64,000 nucleotides of DNA from Gammaproteobacteria bacterium (GCA_024640305.1 JAHEFG010000043.1:361571-425570); one strand, 5' to 3'. Positions 34,296 to 43,378 are shown, numbered from the stretch's first letter. The notes: generated by a model not told the origin, from the letters alone. Numbers and translations: made by a program.

Positions 34296-34802
34296 ATGAT
34301 CAGGTCGCCACACCGAAAAATCTTCACTATATTTCTGCTACTTGCCTGGCAGGGCATGTTGCATGCCGGTCAATTCCCTGTGGCGGAGAGGATCGTAGTT
34401 GAGAAAGGCGCGCGCAAGTTGCACCTGATCATGGACGGCGAACCGTTCCGTACCTTCGATATTGCACTGGGAATTCGCCCCGAGGGCGATAAGGAGCATG
34501 AGGGTGATTTCAAGACTCCGGAAGGTGCCTACTGGCTTGATACCCGCAACCCCAACAGTGAGTTCTTCCTCTCGATTCATGTTTCCTACCCGAATCTCGA
34601 GGACGAACGACAAGCCAGATCCAAGGGCCTGGAGCCCGGTGGCGCGATCATGATCCACGGTCAGCCAAACGAGCCAACGCGATCCGAGACCTACTATCGC
34701 ACCCAGGATTGGACGAATGGCTGCATCGCGGTCTCAAACTCCGACATGATCGATATCTGGCTCATGACGCCCGATAACACGCCAATAGAAATCAAACCCT
34801 GA
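34296..34802 (+). CDS. L,D-transpeptidase (YkuD family)
   Basis: 168 aa with a signal peptide (IFTIFLLLAWQGMLHA). The YkuD domain covers about residues 30-165 with MIHGQP and the catalytic DWTNGCIAVSN containing the nucleophilic cysteine (about 147). Such enzymes form 3-3 crosslinks or attach proteins to peptidoglycan in the periplasm. Short members like this resemble ErfK/YafK-type enzymes. Next to mltD and ahead of ppnN. Confidence 0.88.
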   Translation: MIRSPHRKIFTIFLLLAWQGMLHAGQFPVAERIVVEKGARKLHLIMDGEPFRTFDIALGIRPEGDKEHEGDFKTPEGAYWLDTRNPNSEFFLSIHVSYPNLEDERQARSKGLEPGGAIMIHGQPNEPTRSETYYRTQDWTNGCIAVSNSDMIDIWLMTPDNTPIEIKP

Positions 34803-34813
34803 CTGGGGATTCA

Positions 34814-36184
34814 GTGTCTATTACCCAAACTGTGGACGCTGAGGTCCGGCCGGTAGGTAGCCTTGAAGTTCTCTCAAAACTCGAAGCTGACCAGCTTCGC
34901 TGTAGCAGTGAGGGTGGCCTCTACCCGCTATTGCGGCGTTGCATGCTTGCTGTCCTCAAGTCCGGCAGTAATGAAGACGACGCCGGCGCAATGCTTGAGC
35001 GCTATCGGGACTTCAGCGTCGGCTTCATCCAGCCGGACCGCGGACTCAAGCTGGCGTTAGTTGGGGCGCCGGAGCGAGCTTTCGTCGACGGAAAAATGAT
35101 TCGTGGTATCCGCGAACTATTGTTTGCCGTACTGCGCGACATCGTTTATACGCGCAACGAAATTGTCGATAGCGGTCGATTCGACCTGGAGTCGAGTGGC
35201 GGCATCACCGACGCAGTGTTTCATATCGTCCGCAATGCCGGGCTGCTGAAGGTACCGGCAGATGTAGACCTGGTGGTCTGCTGGGGTGGCCACGCGATCA
35301 GCCGTGACGAGTATGACTACACCAAACTTGTCGGCTACGAGCTCGGGCTGAGGGGCCTGAATGTATGTACAGGATGTGGTCCCGGTGCCATGAAGGGGCC
35401 TATGAAGGGCGCGACCATAGGTCATGCGAAACAACGCATTCGCAGTGGTCGCTATGTCGGCATCACCGAACCGGGCATCATTGCTGCCGAGTCGCCGAAC
35501 CCGATCGTGAACTCGCTGGTGATCATGCCGGACATGGAAAAACGGCTTGAAGCATTCGTTCGGGTCGGACATGGCATTGTCGTCTTTCCTGGCGGTGTCG
35601 GCACGGCCGAAGAGATCCTCTTCCTGCTGGGTGTGCTTTTGCATCCGGATAACCGGGATCAACCCATCCCGATGGTCATGACGGGGCCGGCGTCTGCCGA
35701 GCCGTATTTTCGAAAAATTGACGAATTCATTGGAGCAACCCTGGGCCCGGAAGCACAGCGACGCTATTCCATTATCATCGACGACCCGAGTCAGGTAGCG
35801 CGTACGGTTCACTCGTCGCTGCGTGATGTGCGCGATTTTCGCACCAAACACGGTGACGCTTATTACTTCAACTGGCGTCTTGCCGTCGATGCGGAATTCC
35901 AAAAGCCGTTCAAAGCGACGCACGAAGCGATGAGTGCGCTTGAGATCCATGAAGACATGCCACGTCACATACTTGCGGCCAATCTGCGGCGCGCTTTCTC
36001 CGGAATTGTGTCGGGTAACGTCCGTGAAGATACGGCGTCACTCATAGTTCAGCGTGGTCCCTTCGAAATCAACGGCTCTGCGTCGATCATGCAGTTAATG
36101 GACGATTTGCTGGCTGCTTTTGTCGAGCAACAGCGCATGAAAATCTCCGGTGGTGATTATTCGCCCTGTTATAGGGTGTCCTGA
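34814..36184 (+). CDS. ppnN: Nucleotide 5'-monophosphate nucleosidase PpnN
   Basis: 456 aa, the PpnN/YgdH length, GTG start at 34814 (11 nt after the previous stop). The LOG-type Rossmann domain carries TGCGPGAMKGPMKGA (about residues 192-206) and the PGGVGTAEEI motif (about 260-269). PpnN cleaves purine and pyrimidine nucleoside monophosphates to ribose-5-phosphate and base and is activated by (p)ppGpp in E. coli. N- and C-terminal extra domains match the long LOG subgroup. Confidence 0.9.
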   Translation: MSITQTVDAEVRPVGSLEVLSKLEADQLRCSSEGGLYPLLRRCMLAVLKSGSNEDDAGAMLERYRDFSVGFIQPDRGLKLALVGAPERAFVDGKMIRGIRELLFAVLRDIVYTRNEIVDSGRFDLESSGGITDAVFHIVRNAGLLKVPADVDLVVCWGGHAISRDEYDYTKLVGYELGLRGLNVCTGCGPGAMKGPMKGATIGHAKQRIRSGRYVGITEPGIIAAESPNPIVNSLVIMPDMEKRLEAFVRVGHGIVVFPGGVGTAEEILFLLGVLLHPDNRDQPIPMVMTGPASAEPYFRKIDEFIGATLGPEAQRRYSIIIDDPSQVARTVHSSLRDVRDFRTKHGDAYYFNWRLAVDAEFQKPFKATHEAMSALEIHEDMPRHILAANLRRAFSGIVSGNVREDTASLIVQRGPFEINGSASIMQLMDDLLAAFVEQQRMKISGGDYSPCYRVS

Positions 36185-36242
36185 CTTTGTTCTCCGATTA
36201 TCGTCGAGTTGCACAATTTTTTCGCCGCACTAAAAGCGTGAT

Positions 36243-36311
36243 TAAGTAAAAAAGCGATATAACATATTGAAGCGTAAGTAAAAAAGCCCGAACTGCATTG
36301 TGATGCAGTTC
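36243..36311. repeat. 32-bp spaced direct repeat and perfect hairpin
   Basis: TAAGTAAAAAAGC occurs at 36243-36255 and again at 36275-36287, 32 bp apart (three helical turns). A perfect 8-bp hairpin GAACTGCA-TTGTGA-TGCAGTTC follows at 36290-36311. Lies in the gap ahead of the small protein at 36370; could be its promoter/operator or a minus-strand terminator (TTTTTT lies 4 nt from the stem on that strand). Confidence 0.45.
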
Positions 36312-36369
36312 CTGTGATTTGCTCAGCCAGACGCATAGCATTTGTTCAAAGGACTTACTGAGCAAAGAC

Positions 36370-36645
36370 ATGTCAGATAGCAAGCACCTTAGATGGATGG
36401 ATGACTACAGCACGGATGCGATGTCGCCAGCCGCTGACTCAACCGAGACGGTTACGCCAACACAGCCGGCCGCGAACGATGCGGACGGATGGAAGCAGTA
36501 TCGTCAGTGGATATCCAAAGCACCGGCTCCTCGCGGCCGTCGTGTCGGAATCGATCCGGCCTTGTACTCTTGGAAGGGATACCGCAATTGGTCCGAAAAA
36601 GTGAAACGAGACTGGCAACCCGAACCAGGCGACGAGGTCGAATAG
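36370..36645 (+). CDS. Small hypothetical soluble protein
   Basis: 91 aa from ATG 36370. Polar, rich in Asp, Ser, Pro and Trp, with no signal peptide or membrane segment; the repeated W-K-x-Y-R-x-W pattern (GWKQYRQWIS and SWKGYRNWSE) looks like a duplicated short motif. No family recognised. A strong terminator follows at 36673-36703, so it may be a single-gene unit. Confidence 0.55.
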   Translation: MSDSKHLRWMDDYSTDAMSPAADSTETVTPTQPAANDADGWKQYRQWISKAPAPRGRRVGIDPALYSWKGYRNWSEKVKRDWQPEPGDEVE

Positions 36646-36672
36646 ACTTTTATCCGGTCTGAAATTGATGCT

Positions 36673-36703
36673 AAAACGCCGACTTTCCGTCGGCGTTTTT
36701 TTT
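36673..36703 (+). terminator. Intrinsic terminator after the 91-aa gene
   Basis: Perfect 11-bp stem AAAACGCCGAC-TTTCC-GTCGGCGTTTT followed by further T residues to 36703. The A-rich 5' flank makes it potentially bidirectional; the upstream gene on the plus strand ends 28 nt earlier. Confidence 0.88.
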
Positions 36704-36911
36704 GCGAATTTAAAGGCAGCGGGAACTGTGATCATGGTCACCCGTTTTGTGTCGACCCGGTGTCATTCAGAAGCGGTACTGCGTCTGATTTTTCGCCATT
36801 AAACTGGCGCCTCGCTAACTTCTAAATCAAGCTGTGATCTGCCTCACGGAGGCAAAGCATTTAGCTACCTATAGTCACACTTACTGAGCTTACAACTGCG
36901 ATTTAAATAGT

Positions 36912-37103
36912 ATGTCAAATAAGTACAAGGAAACTGAATCGCCAGTGGTCTTCCTGAAAAATGAAGCCGCCAGGCAGCGCTGGGAATTATTCCATCGGGC
37001 TATCGCCCACGCCAAACAATCGAATAACGACGCATTGGATGAGGCCGATCCGAACGCGATCGACGCCGAGAGCATCCGTCCTTTGCTAACTATCGTTCGC
37101 TAG
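36912..37103 (+). CDS. Small hypothetical soluble protein
   Basis: 63 aa, charged and helical in appearance (KNEAARQRWELFHRAIAHAKQ), acidic towards the end. No signal, membrane segment or known family. It starts 9 nt before the next small gene's ATG ends its spacer, so the two probably share a transcript. Lies between a terminator (36703) and the htpG promoter. Confidence 0.5.
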   Translation: MSNKYKETESPVVFLKNEAARQRWELFHRAIAHAKQSNNDALDEADPNAIDAESIRPLLTIVR

Positions 37104-37112
37104 CGCATAAGT

Positions 37113-37361
37113 ATGGAACGACTGGTTCAATGGCTTGATGATCTTGATGACCTCGTCTATATGGTCGGCCTTGTCAGCGAGAGGTTTCGCAGGAGTCTGA
37201 AGTCACTGCTATTGACCGGTTTCGCGCTGACTATCCAAATCGGGGGCGTGCTGCTCGCCTTGTGGCATCCGCCACTTGCCATGGCCGCGGCGATGCTGCT
37301 GTTCGTGTCCCTTTTATACCATTCGGTCACTTCATCCCATCAACCCCTTGAAATAGGCTGA
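37113..37361 (+). CDS. Small membrane protein
   Basis: 82 aa with an acidic amphipathic N-terminus (residues 1-20) and two hydrophobic segments (about 31-50 and 53-70). No family recognised. Starts 9 nt after the preceding small gene. Its last codons overlap the -35 element of the htpG heat-shock-type promoter. Confidence 0.55.
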   Translation: MERLVQWLDDLDDLVYMVGLVSERFRRSLKSLLLTGFALTIQIGGVLLALWHPPLAMAAAMLLFVSLLYHSVTSSHQPLEIG

Positions 37362-37373
37362 CAAGCCCCTATC
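37347..37373 (+). promoter_or_regulatory. Sigma-32 (heat shock) promoter of htpG
   Basis: CTTGAAA at 37347-37353 and CCCCTATC at 37366-37373 match the RpoH consensus (CTTGAAA and CCCCATNT) with a 13-nt gap counted from CTTGAA. The predicted start is about 60 nt before the htpG GTG at 37441. The promoter is partly inside the end of the preceding membrane protein gene. Confidence 0.72.
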
Positions 37374-37440
37374 GTGTCTGACTCGATGCTGCCGATTCTT
37401 GTCGGTAGCGTAACGACACAGACGTGGGAGAGATACAGGC

Positions 37441-39330
37441 GTGAGCACCGAGACGGGCCGGGAAACACTCGGCTTCCAGACCGAAGTACGTCAGCTTTTG
37501 AAGCTGATGATCCATTCCCTTTATAGCAACAAGGAAATATTCCTTCGTGAGCTGATTTCCAATGCCTCTGATGCTGCAGACAAGCTGCGCTTCGAAGCGC
37601 TTGCTTCACCCGATCTCCTCGGTGAGGACACCGATCTCAAGATCAGAATCGAGTCCGATAAAGACAACAACACAATTACGGTGATTGACAACGGCATCGG
37701 TATGTCACGTGATGAACTCGTTGAACATCTCGGTACGATCGCACGCTCCGGTACATCCGAGTTCCTGCAACAGATGACTGGCGATCAGCAAAAAGACGCG
37801 CAGCTTATTGGACAGTTCGGCGTTGGCTTCTATTCAACTTTTATCGTCGCGGACAAGGTCGTTGTCGAGTCTCGTCGCGCTGGGCTGCCGGCGGATGAGT
37901 CGGTACGTTGGGAATCGGATGGCCAGGGTGAGTTCACAATTGAGAATATTGAGCGCAGCGAACGGGGCACAGCCGTCACACTGCACCTCAAAGAAGGTGA
38001 ATTGGAGTTTGTCGAGCCGCTGCGTATAGAGAACCTGATTCGCACTTACTCGGATCACATCGCCTTTCCGGTAACTCTGACGAGCGCCACTGAAAAAGAC
38101 CAGGAACCGAAGCTCGTCAATGCGGCCACGGCATTGTGGACGCGATCACGCTCCGAGATCGACGATGATGAGTACAAAGAATTCTACAAGCACCTTTCGC
38201 ATGACTTTTCTGATCCGCTGACATGGAGTCACAACCGAGTCGAAGGTAAGCGCGAATACACGAGTCTTCTCTATATTCCGGCAAATGCACCATTTGATCT
38301 TTGGAACCGGGATGTACCTCGCGGGCTCAAGCTGTATGTGCAACGCGTATTTATCATGGATGACGCGGAGCAGTTTCTGCCGCTGTACCTGCGCTTCGTG
38401 AAAGGTGTGGTCGATTCTTCAGATCTGCCGCTAAACGTATCGCGAGAGTTGTTACAGCAGAACCCGGAGTTGACGGCTATGCGCAACGCGCTGACTCGCC
38501 GTGTTCTGGACATGCTCGGCAAAATGGCGAACAAAGCGCCGGACGACTATGCGAAATTCTGGGGCGAGTTCGGTCAGGTCTTGAAAGAGGGTGTTGTTGA
38601 AGACCACGGCAATGTAGACAAGTTGGCCGGGCTGCTGCGGTTTTCAAGCACTCACACTGCAGGTGATGCCCAGGACCAGTCGCTTCAGGACTATGTCGAG
38701 CGTGCCCCGAAAGATCAGGACAAGATCTACTACGTGCTGGCAGAGAATCACGCGACGGCTGCGGCCAGTCCGCACATTGAAGGCCTGACAGACAAGGGGA
38801 TAGAGGTACTGCTGTTAACCGATCGAATTGATGCGTGGCTTGTTGACAGCCTCAGAGAATATGACGGCAAGGTACTGGTTGATGTCGGGCGCGCCGGTAT
38901 CGAACTTCCCGAGGGTGAGGGGAAGATCACCCAGGAAGCGATGGACGATGAACACAAACCCCTGCTCAAGAAGGTCAAGAAGGTACTCAAGGACAGAGTT
39001 GAAGCTGTGCAGGTGAGCCGGCGCCTGGTCGAGTCGCCGGCCTGTGTAGTTGCCGGAGAAAGCGAACTCAACCCGCAGCTGCGTCGCATGCTCGAAGCGA
39101 GCGGCCAGTCTCTGCCCGAATCAAAGCCGATTCTCGAAATCAATATTAAGCATCCATTGGTCATGCGCTTGTCGGCCGTAACCGATGACAAGCGATTCGG
39201 TGAAATAGCAAATATCGTGCTCGACCACGCATTGCTGGCCGAAGGATCACAGCTCGACAACCCGGCCGAATACGTCAAACGTATGAATGCGTTGTTGCTC
39301 GAACTTGATTCGAATGTGGCCTCGGGATAA
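37441..39330 (+). CDS. htpG: Chaperone HtpG (Hsp90)
   Basis: 629 aa, standard bacterial Hsp90 length, GTG start with GGGAGA about 10 nt upstream. N-terminal ATPase motifs are clear: YSNKEIFLRELISNASDA, DNGIGM, GQFGVGFYS; the middle domain has NVSRELLQ, and the C-terminal dimerisation domain ends without the eukaryotic MEEVD. It folds and remodels client proteins under stress, with DnaK. A sigma-32-like promoter precedes it; msrB follows after 12 nt. Confidence 0.96.
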   Translation: MSTETGRETLGFQTEVRQLLKLMIHSLYSNKEIFLRELISNASDAADKLRFEALASPDLLGEDTDLKIRIESDKDNNTITVIDNGIGMSRDELVEHLGTIARSGTSEFLQQMTGDQQKDAQLIGQFGVGFYSTFIVADKVVVESRRAGLPADESVRWESDGQGEFTIENIERSERGTAVTLHLKEGELEFVEPLRIENLIRTYSDHIAFPVTLTSATEKDQEPKLVNAATALWTRSRSEIDDDEYKEFYKHLSHDFSDPLTWSHNRVEGKREYTSLLYIPANAPFDLWNRDVPRGLKLYVQRVFIMDDAEQFLPLYLRFVKGVVDSSDLPLNVSRELLQQNPELTAMRNALTRRVLDMLGKMANKAPDDYAKFWGEFGQVLKEGVVEDHGNVDKLAGLLRFSSTHTAGDAQDQSLQDYVERAPKDQDKIYYVLAENHATAAASPHIEGLTDKGIEVLLLTDRIDAWLVDSLREYDGKVLVDVGRAGIELPEGEGKITQEAMDDEHKPLLKKVKKVLKDRVEAVQVSRRLVESPACVVAGESELNPQLRRMLEASGQSLPESKPILEINIKHPLVMRLSAVTDDKRFGEIANIVLDHALLAEGSQLDNPAEYVKRMNALLLELDSNVASG

Positions 39331-39342
39331 AACAGCACTGAC

Positions 39343-39738
39343 ATGTCGGAGAGGAAACCAGATAACAGTGCGCTCAGATCGGAACTAAGCGCCGAGCAAT
39401 ACGCGGTAACCCAGGAAAAAGGAACCGAGAGAGCGTTTACGGGCAAGTATGTCGACCACAAGCAGGATGGCACTTACCGTTGTGTTTGTTGTAATGCGGA
39501 GTTGTTTTCTTCAGCTCACAAGTACGACTCGGGCTCGGGGTGGCCTAGTTTCTGGCTACCGCTCGCGGGCGATGCGGTACGCACGGTGACTGACACAAGT
39601 CATGGCATGGCTCGAGAGGAAGTCGTTTGCAGTCAGTGCGACGCTCATCTCGGACACGTATTCGGAGATGGACCACAGCCGACAGGGCTACGATATTGCA
39701 TCAATTCAGCATCGCTTGATTTCGACGGTTCAAAATGA
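39343..39738 (+). CDS. msrB: Peptide methionine-(R)-S-oxide reductase
   Basis: 131 aa MsrB. Zinc site from two CxxC pairs (CVCC and CSQC), substrate region [17 protein letters not shown], and the catalytic cysteine in [10 protein letters not shown] near the C-terminus. It reduces R-methionine sulfoxide in proteins with thioredoxin. Cytoplasmic. Placed 12 nt after htpG, so it probably shares the stress-induced transcript. Confidence 0.94.
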   Translation: MSERKPDNSALRSELSAEQYAVTQEKGTERAFTGKYVDHKQDGTYRCVCCNAELFSSAHKYDSGSGWPSFWLPLAGDAVRTVTDTSHGMAREEVVCSQCDAHLGHVFGDGPQPTGLRYCINSASLDFDGSK

Positions 39739-39772
39739 GCCCCTTTTCATATTCATCCAAAGGCAACACATT

Positions 39773-40300
39773 ATGAAGATCAGCCATACTATATTCGCAC
39801 TCGTTCTGGCGACAGCTGTAGCCGCATGCGGCCAGCAAAGCGACCCGGTAAGCGACGCGGCTACAGACAACGCAACGACCGAGGAGCAAGCAGTGACTGA
39901 CAGCACAACCAGTGAGACTGAGTCTTTCGAAATTACAACGGGCCTGAAGGCAAAAATCCTTAAGAACGGTTATGGGCGTGCGGCTGAAGCCGGCGACATG
40001 GTTGACGTGCATTACACGGGCTGGTTATTCGATTCGGCAGCAGCGGATAATCGTGGTGATAAGTTTGACAGCTCGGTTGATCGTGGCGAATTATTCTCGT
40101 TTCCGCTCGGTGCCGGCCGTGTAATCCAGGGTTGGGATCAGGGTGTGGTTGGAATGTTGATCGGTGAAAAACGTGAACTGACAATTTCACCCGAAATGGG
40201 GTATGGAGATCGTGGTGCCGGTAACGTTATTCCGCCCGGTGCGACACTCATATTCGAGGTCGAGCTGTTCAGCTTGCTGGGGCCAGGCGACTCAGATTGA
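39773..40300 (+). CDS. FKBP-type peptidyl-prolyl isomerase, lipoprotein
   Basis: 175 aa from ATG 39773 with AAAGG about 9 nt upstream; the longer frame from 39602 lies in msrB. Lipoprotein signal ending LVLATAVAAC (Cys about residue 19), an acidic Thr-rich linker (20-50) and one FKBP domain (about 60-165) with DVHYTGWLFD, FDSS, FPLGAGRVIQGWDQGVVGM and YGDRGAGNVIPPGATL. Catalyses proline isomerisation in the envelope. Convergent with the OmpA-family gene, overlapping by 9 nt. Confidence 0.9.
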   Translation: MKISHTIFALVLATAVAACGQQSDPVSDAATDNATTEEQAVTDSTTSETESFEITTGLKAKILKNGYGRAAEAGDMVDVHYTGWLFDSAAADNRGDKFDSSVDRGELFSFPLGAGRVIQGWDQGVVGMLIGEKRELTISPEMGYGDRGAGNVIPPGATLIFEVELFSLLGPGDSD

Positions 40301-41167
40301 TGGTTGCAGTAGTTCGAATTCTATTCGTCGGTTGAGGCCGCGGCCGACTACGGTTGAGTTGTCGGCTATAGGTTCGGACGACCCAAGACCGGCCACGACA
40401 AGACGGCTGGCATCAATGCCGCGAGCAGTGAGGTGGTCGGCAACCGCCTGTGCACGGGCGCGGCTCAGTTGACGGTTCCAGGCTTCATCGCCTGTCGCGT
40501 CACTATGGCCCCTTATGCCGATAGTGCCGGCGCGGCAGTCGTTTGCTACCTCGACAATTCGATCCAGAGTCAGGTACGAAGATGTGCGGATCTCAGTACT
40601 GGATTGACGGAACTCAACGGCCACACCGAGCGCCTGGGCGAACGCACGCTCGCACAACGCTGACAGCGAAACCACATCGTCGACTACGATCACGTCGTGA
40701 TTGATGGTCATCTGCGCGGGCAATACCTCGAGCAGTGCGTCGAGGCGCTCAGACCAGAGCTCTGGTGTCGAAGAGACACCATGGATCTGGAGCGCGTGCT
40801 CTGTAACTGTTGCGCTGGCAGATTGAGTCGCAGCGAAGGCAGAGAGAAGCTGCGTGGTTAACGGTACCCAGTCATCGCTCATTGCCACACCCGGTCGGAA
40901 GCGAAGTGTCGGTTCGTCTGTGTTGAATTCAGTCGCGACGATTCTCGCAAGAGCCTGCTCATGTTTGGCAGAGGCGGTAAAACCGCTGAGAACCAGCTGG
41001 CCACGGTGAAAGTCTATCGAGAAATCCGCGGGATCCAGGGCTGAGGCGCTGGCTGTCACGCTGCCTGGCGAGTTTATTCCCTGATCTATTGATACCGAGA
41101 CCAACAGGCCGGCAGCCAGCAGCAAAGTTAGCGCCAGTACCTTCAGACGATGCTGACCCGCGAACAA
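40292..41167 (-). CDS. OmpA-family protein
   Basis: 291 aa. An N-terminal membrane segment or signal (LKVLALTLLLAAGLLVSVSI), a middle region resembling a BON-like pair (about residues 45-165) and a C-terminal OmpA domain (about 185-290) with IRGHSDATGDEAWNRQLSRARAQ and GLGSSEPIADN. The OmpA domain binds peptidoglycan. The start lies 3 nt from the stop of the coiled-coil gene upstream on the same strand. Confidence 0.82.
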   Translation of the reverse strand: MFAGQHRLKVLALTLLLAAGLLVSVSIDQGINSPGSVTASASALDPADFSIDFHRGQLVLSGFTASAKHEQALARIVATEFNTDEPTLRFRPGVAMSDDWVPLTTQLLSAFAATQSASATVTEHALQIHGVSSTPELWSERLDALLEVLPAQMTINHDVIVVDDVVSLSALCERAFAQALGVAVEFRQSSTEIRTSSYLTLDRIVEVANDCRAGTIGIRGHSDATGDEAWNRQLSRARAQAVADHLTARGIDASRLVVAGLGSSEPIADNSTVVGRGLNRRIEFELLQPSI

Positions 41168-41170
41168 GAT

Positions 41171-42148
41171 CTAGCCACCGACTTTTTGGTCGTGCAGATC
41201 CCTGGCCTGGCCTATCCAGTCTTCGCGGTAAATGCGGCTGCGAAAACCCTTCATGCGGTTAGCGACACGGTCGATCTCGTATTCGCTCATCTCGGCGATT
41301 TGGTTGAAGCGCAAGATGCCCATTTCGTTCAACGTCTTTTCTATTGCGGGGCCGACACCCTTTATGAGTTTGAGGTTGTCACGCGCATCGCCGTTCAGAA
41401 GATTATCGACGTCTTCATAGTTTTCATCTGCGAAATCTTCCGCCTGAACCTCCGCTTCATCAATCTCGACCGCGACGTTGGATGTTTCTTCGAGCGGATC
41501 GTTTGACGCGTCCAGCCCATCCCTCATCGCTTCCGGATCCACCGGTTCGACGCGCGTCTGATCCGAGCCGACCATGGACTCCAGCGCTGTGATCCGTTCG
41601 CGGGCGGCGTTAAGCTCAGCTTCGAGAGTTTCGGCTTCTTCATTTCTCTTCTGGTAGCGCTCGATTAGCGGCGGCAACCTGTTTTGCCAGTTCTCAAGCT
41701 CGCGGCTGAGGTTAAAGATCTTGTCATCGCGATCCTTGATCGCCGCGCTTTCGTTGTCTGCTTTGGCAACCCTGTTCGCAATGTCGCTTTGCAAGCGATC
41801 CCGCTGGGTAACGGCCACCTCAAGATTGCCGCGGATGTCCTTGATCTGTCGCTGCAGTTCGTCGCGGCGCTCAAACGCTTCTTTGAGGGCATCGGATAAT
41901 TCGCTGGCGCGCATCTTTGCGTCTTTATTCGAAGCCTGAAACTGACTGTTCTGGTCCATCAGGCTCTTGTTCTGCTTCAGTAATCGCTCGTGCTCACCAC
42001 GTTGTGCCTTGAGTTGCTCCTGCCAACCGGCATTGATCGCGACTTTTTCTGTCGCAGTTCGATTGCCGCGGACAAACCAACCTAGCAGCACACCGACTAT
42101 CAGCGCGCCGGCCAGAAGAGCAATGTGTGTGACTGTGATTTCGGGCAT
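41171..42148 (-). CDS. Membrane-anchored coiled-coil protein with helix-hairpin-helix
   Basis: 325 aa. One N-terminal membrane segment (about residues 7-26), a long coiled coil (about 40-190), an acidic linker, and a C-terminal domain with LKLIKGVGPAIEKTLNEMGI, a helix-hairpin-helix DNA-binding type pattern seen in flap-endonuclease-like and ribosomal S13-like proteins. Such proteins are found next to OmpA genes in gammaproteobacteria, but the role is unknown. Three nucleotides separate it from the OmpA-family gene downstream. Confidence 0.75.
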   Translation of the reverse strand: MPEITVTHIALLAGALIVGVLLGWFVRGNRTATEKVAINAGWQEQLKAQRGEHERLLKQNKSLMDQNSQFQASNKDAKMRASELSDALKEAFERRDELQRQIKDIRGNLEVAVTQRDRLQSDIANRVAKADNESAAIKDRDDKIFNLSRELENWQNRLPPLIERYQKRNEEAETLEAELNAARERITALESMVGSDQTRVEPVDPEAMRDGLDASNDPLEETSNVAVEIDEAEVQAEDFADENYEDVDNLLNGDARDNLKLIKGVGPAIEKTLNEMGILRFNQIAEMSEYEIDRVANRMKGFRSRIYREDWIGQARDLHDQKVGG

Positions 42149-42160
42149 ACAGGTCAGTCC

Positions 42161-43378
42161 TTACGAGGCGAGCCTTTGTGTGTCGATATCGCTGAGCACA
42201 TCGCGGATTTGCGCAACGGCCCAATCAATCTCGCTTTCGCTGATGATCAGCGGCGGTGCGAGTCTGACCACCGTCGCGTGTGTCTCTTTGCACAACAAGC
42301 CGCGATCCATCAGGGCTTCACAGATCTCACGTGCGCTGCACAGCGCAGGGTCGGTTTCGACGCCTATGAACAACCCGCGGCCTCTGACTTCACGCACCAG
42401 CGGTGAATCAATCTGGCGCAGCGCATTGATCAGGTAATCGCCCATGCGCGCGCTGCTTTCCGGCAGATCGTCTTCAATAAGAATATTCAGTGCTTCCAAC
42501 CCTACAGCTGCCGCAAGCGGATTGCCGCCGAACGTACTGCCATGGTCACCAGGTGTAAACACGCCCATCACATCGCGGCGACTGAGGAACATCGAAACCG
42601 GCAAGATCCCGCCGCCGAGAGCTTTGCCGAGAATCAGGCCGTCCGGGTGCACGTCCTCGTGCTCGCACGCCAGAAGCTTGCCCGTACGCCCGAGTCCCGT
42701 CTGTATTTCGTCGGCAATCAACAGCACGTTATGTTTGCGACACAATTCCTCCGCTGCTTTGAGGTATCCCGGCGGTGGCACGATGATGCCACCTTCGCCC
42801 TGGATAGGCTCAACGAGAAACGCTGCTGTGTTTTCATTAATGGCGGCTTGCAGAGCATTGATGTCACCGTATTCTACAAGTCGAAAGCCCGGCGGAAACG
42901 GCCCGAATCCTTCTTGATATTGCGGCTCGTCGGACATCGCAACGATTGCTATCGTGCGGCCGTGAAAATTGCCGCTACAGGCGATTATCTCGGCCTTATC
43001 GGCGGCGACGCCTTTCACGGTATAGGCCCATTTCCGTGCCGCCTTGATAGCCGTTTCGACGGCTTCAGAGCCGGTGTTCATGGGCAACGCCATGTCCTGG
43101 CCGGTTAACGTGCACGCCTTTTCGAGGAACGGGCCCAATTTGTCCGTATAGAATGCCCGCGAGACGATACTCAGGCGCCCGACCTGTTGCTGGACAAGTT
43201 TCACAAGGCGGGCATGACCGTGTCCATGGCTGACCGCCGAGTAGGCGCTCATCATGTCGAGGTACTTCTTGCCTGCCTCATCCCAGACGTAGGCACCCTC
43301 CGCGCGCGTTAATACAACGGGCAGCGGGTGGTAATTCTGTGCACAATAACGTGCTTCGAGATCGATGCTGTTACTCAT
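42161..43378 (-). CDS. rocD: Ornithine aminotransferase (class III)
   Basis: 405 aa from ATG 43378. Class III PLP aminotransferase with GSEAVETAIKAAR, GNFHGRTIA, LIADEIQTGLGRTGK and the PLP lysine in LILGKALGGGILPVS. The N-terminal YHPLPVVLTRAEGAYVWD and length fit ornithine-oxo-acid transaminase, which yields glutamate semialdehyde for proline or glutamate; acetylornithine aminotransferase is the alternative. 12 nt upstream of the coiled-coil gene. Confidence 0.87.
   Translation of the reverse strand: MSNSIDLEARYCAQNYHPLPVVLTRAEGAYVWDEAGKKYLDMMSAYSAVSHGHGHARLVKLVQQQVGRLSIVSRAFYTDKLGPFLEKACTLTGQDMALPMNTGSEAVETAIKAARKWAYTVKGVAADKAEIIACSGNFHGRTIAIVAMSDEPQYQEGFGPFPPGFRLVEYGDINALQAAINENTAAFLVEPIQGEGGIIVPPPGYLKAAEELCRKHNVLLIADEIQTGLGRTGKLLACEHEDVHPDGLILGKALGGGILPVSMFLSRRDVMGVFTPGDHGSTFGGNPLAAAVGLEALNILIEDDLPESSARMGDYLINALRQIDSPLVREVRGRGLFIGVETDPALCSAREICEALMDRGLLCKETHATVVRLAPPLIISESEIDWAVAQIRDVLSDIDTQRLAS

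Noticed and set aside
36198..36383. Minus-strand 61-aa hydrophobic frame
   Set aside because: Overlaps the direct repeats and hairpin in front of the plus-strand small gene; no RBS and no similarity recognised.
38748..39473. Serine-rich minus-strand frame over htpG/msrB
   Set aside because: Serine-rich composition is typical of antisense frames of GC-rich genes; htpG and msrB are certain.
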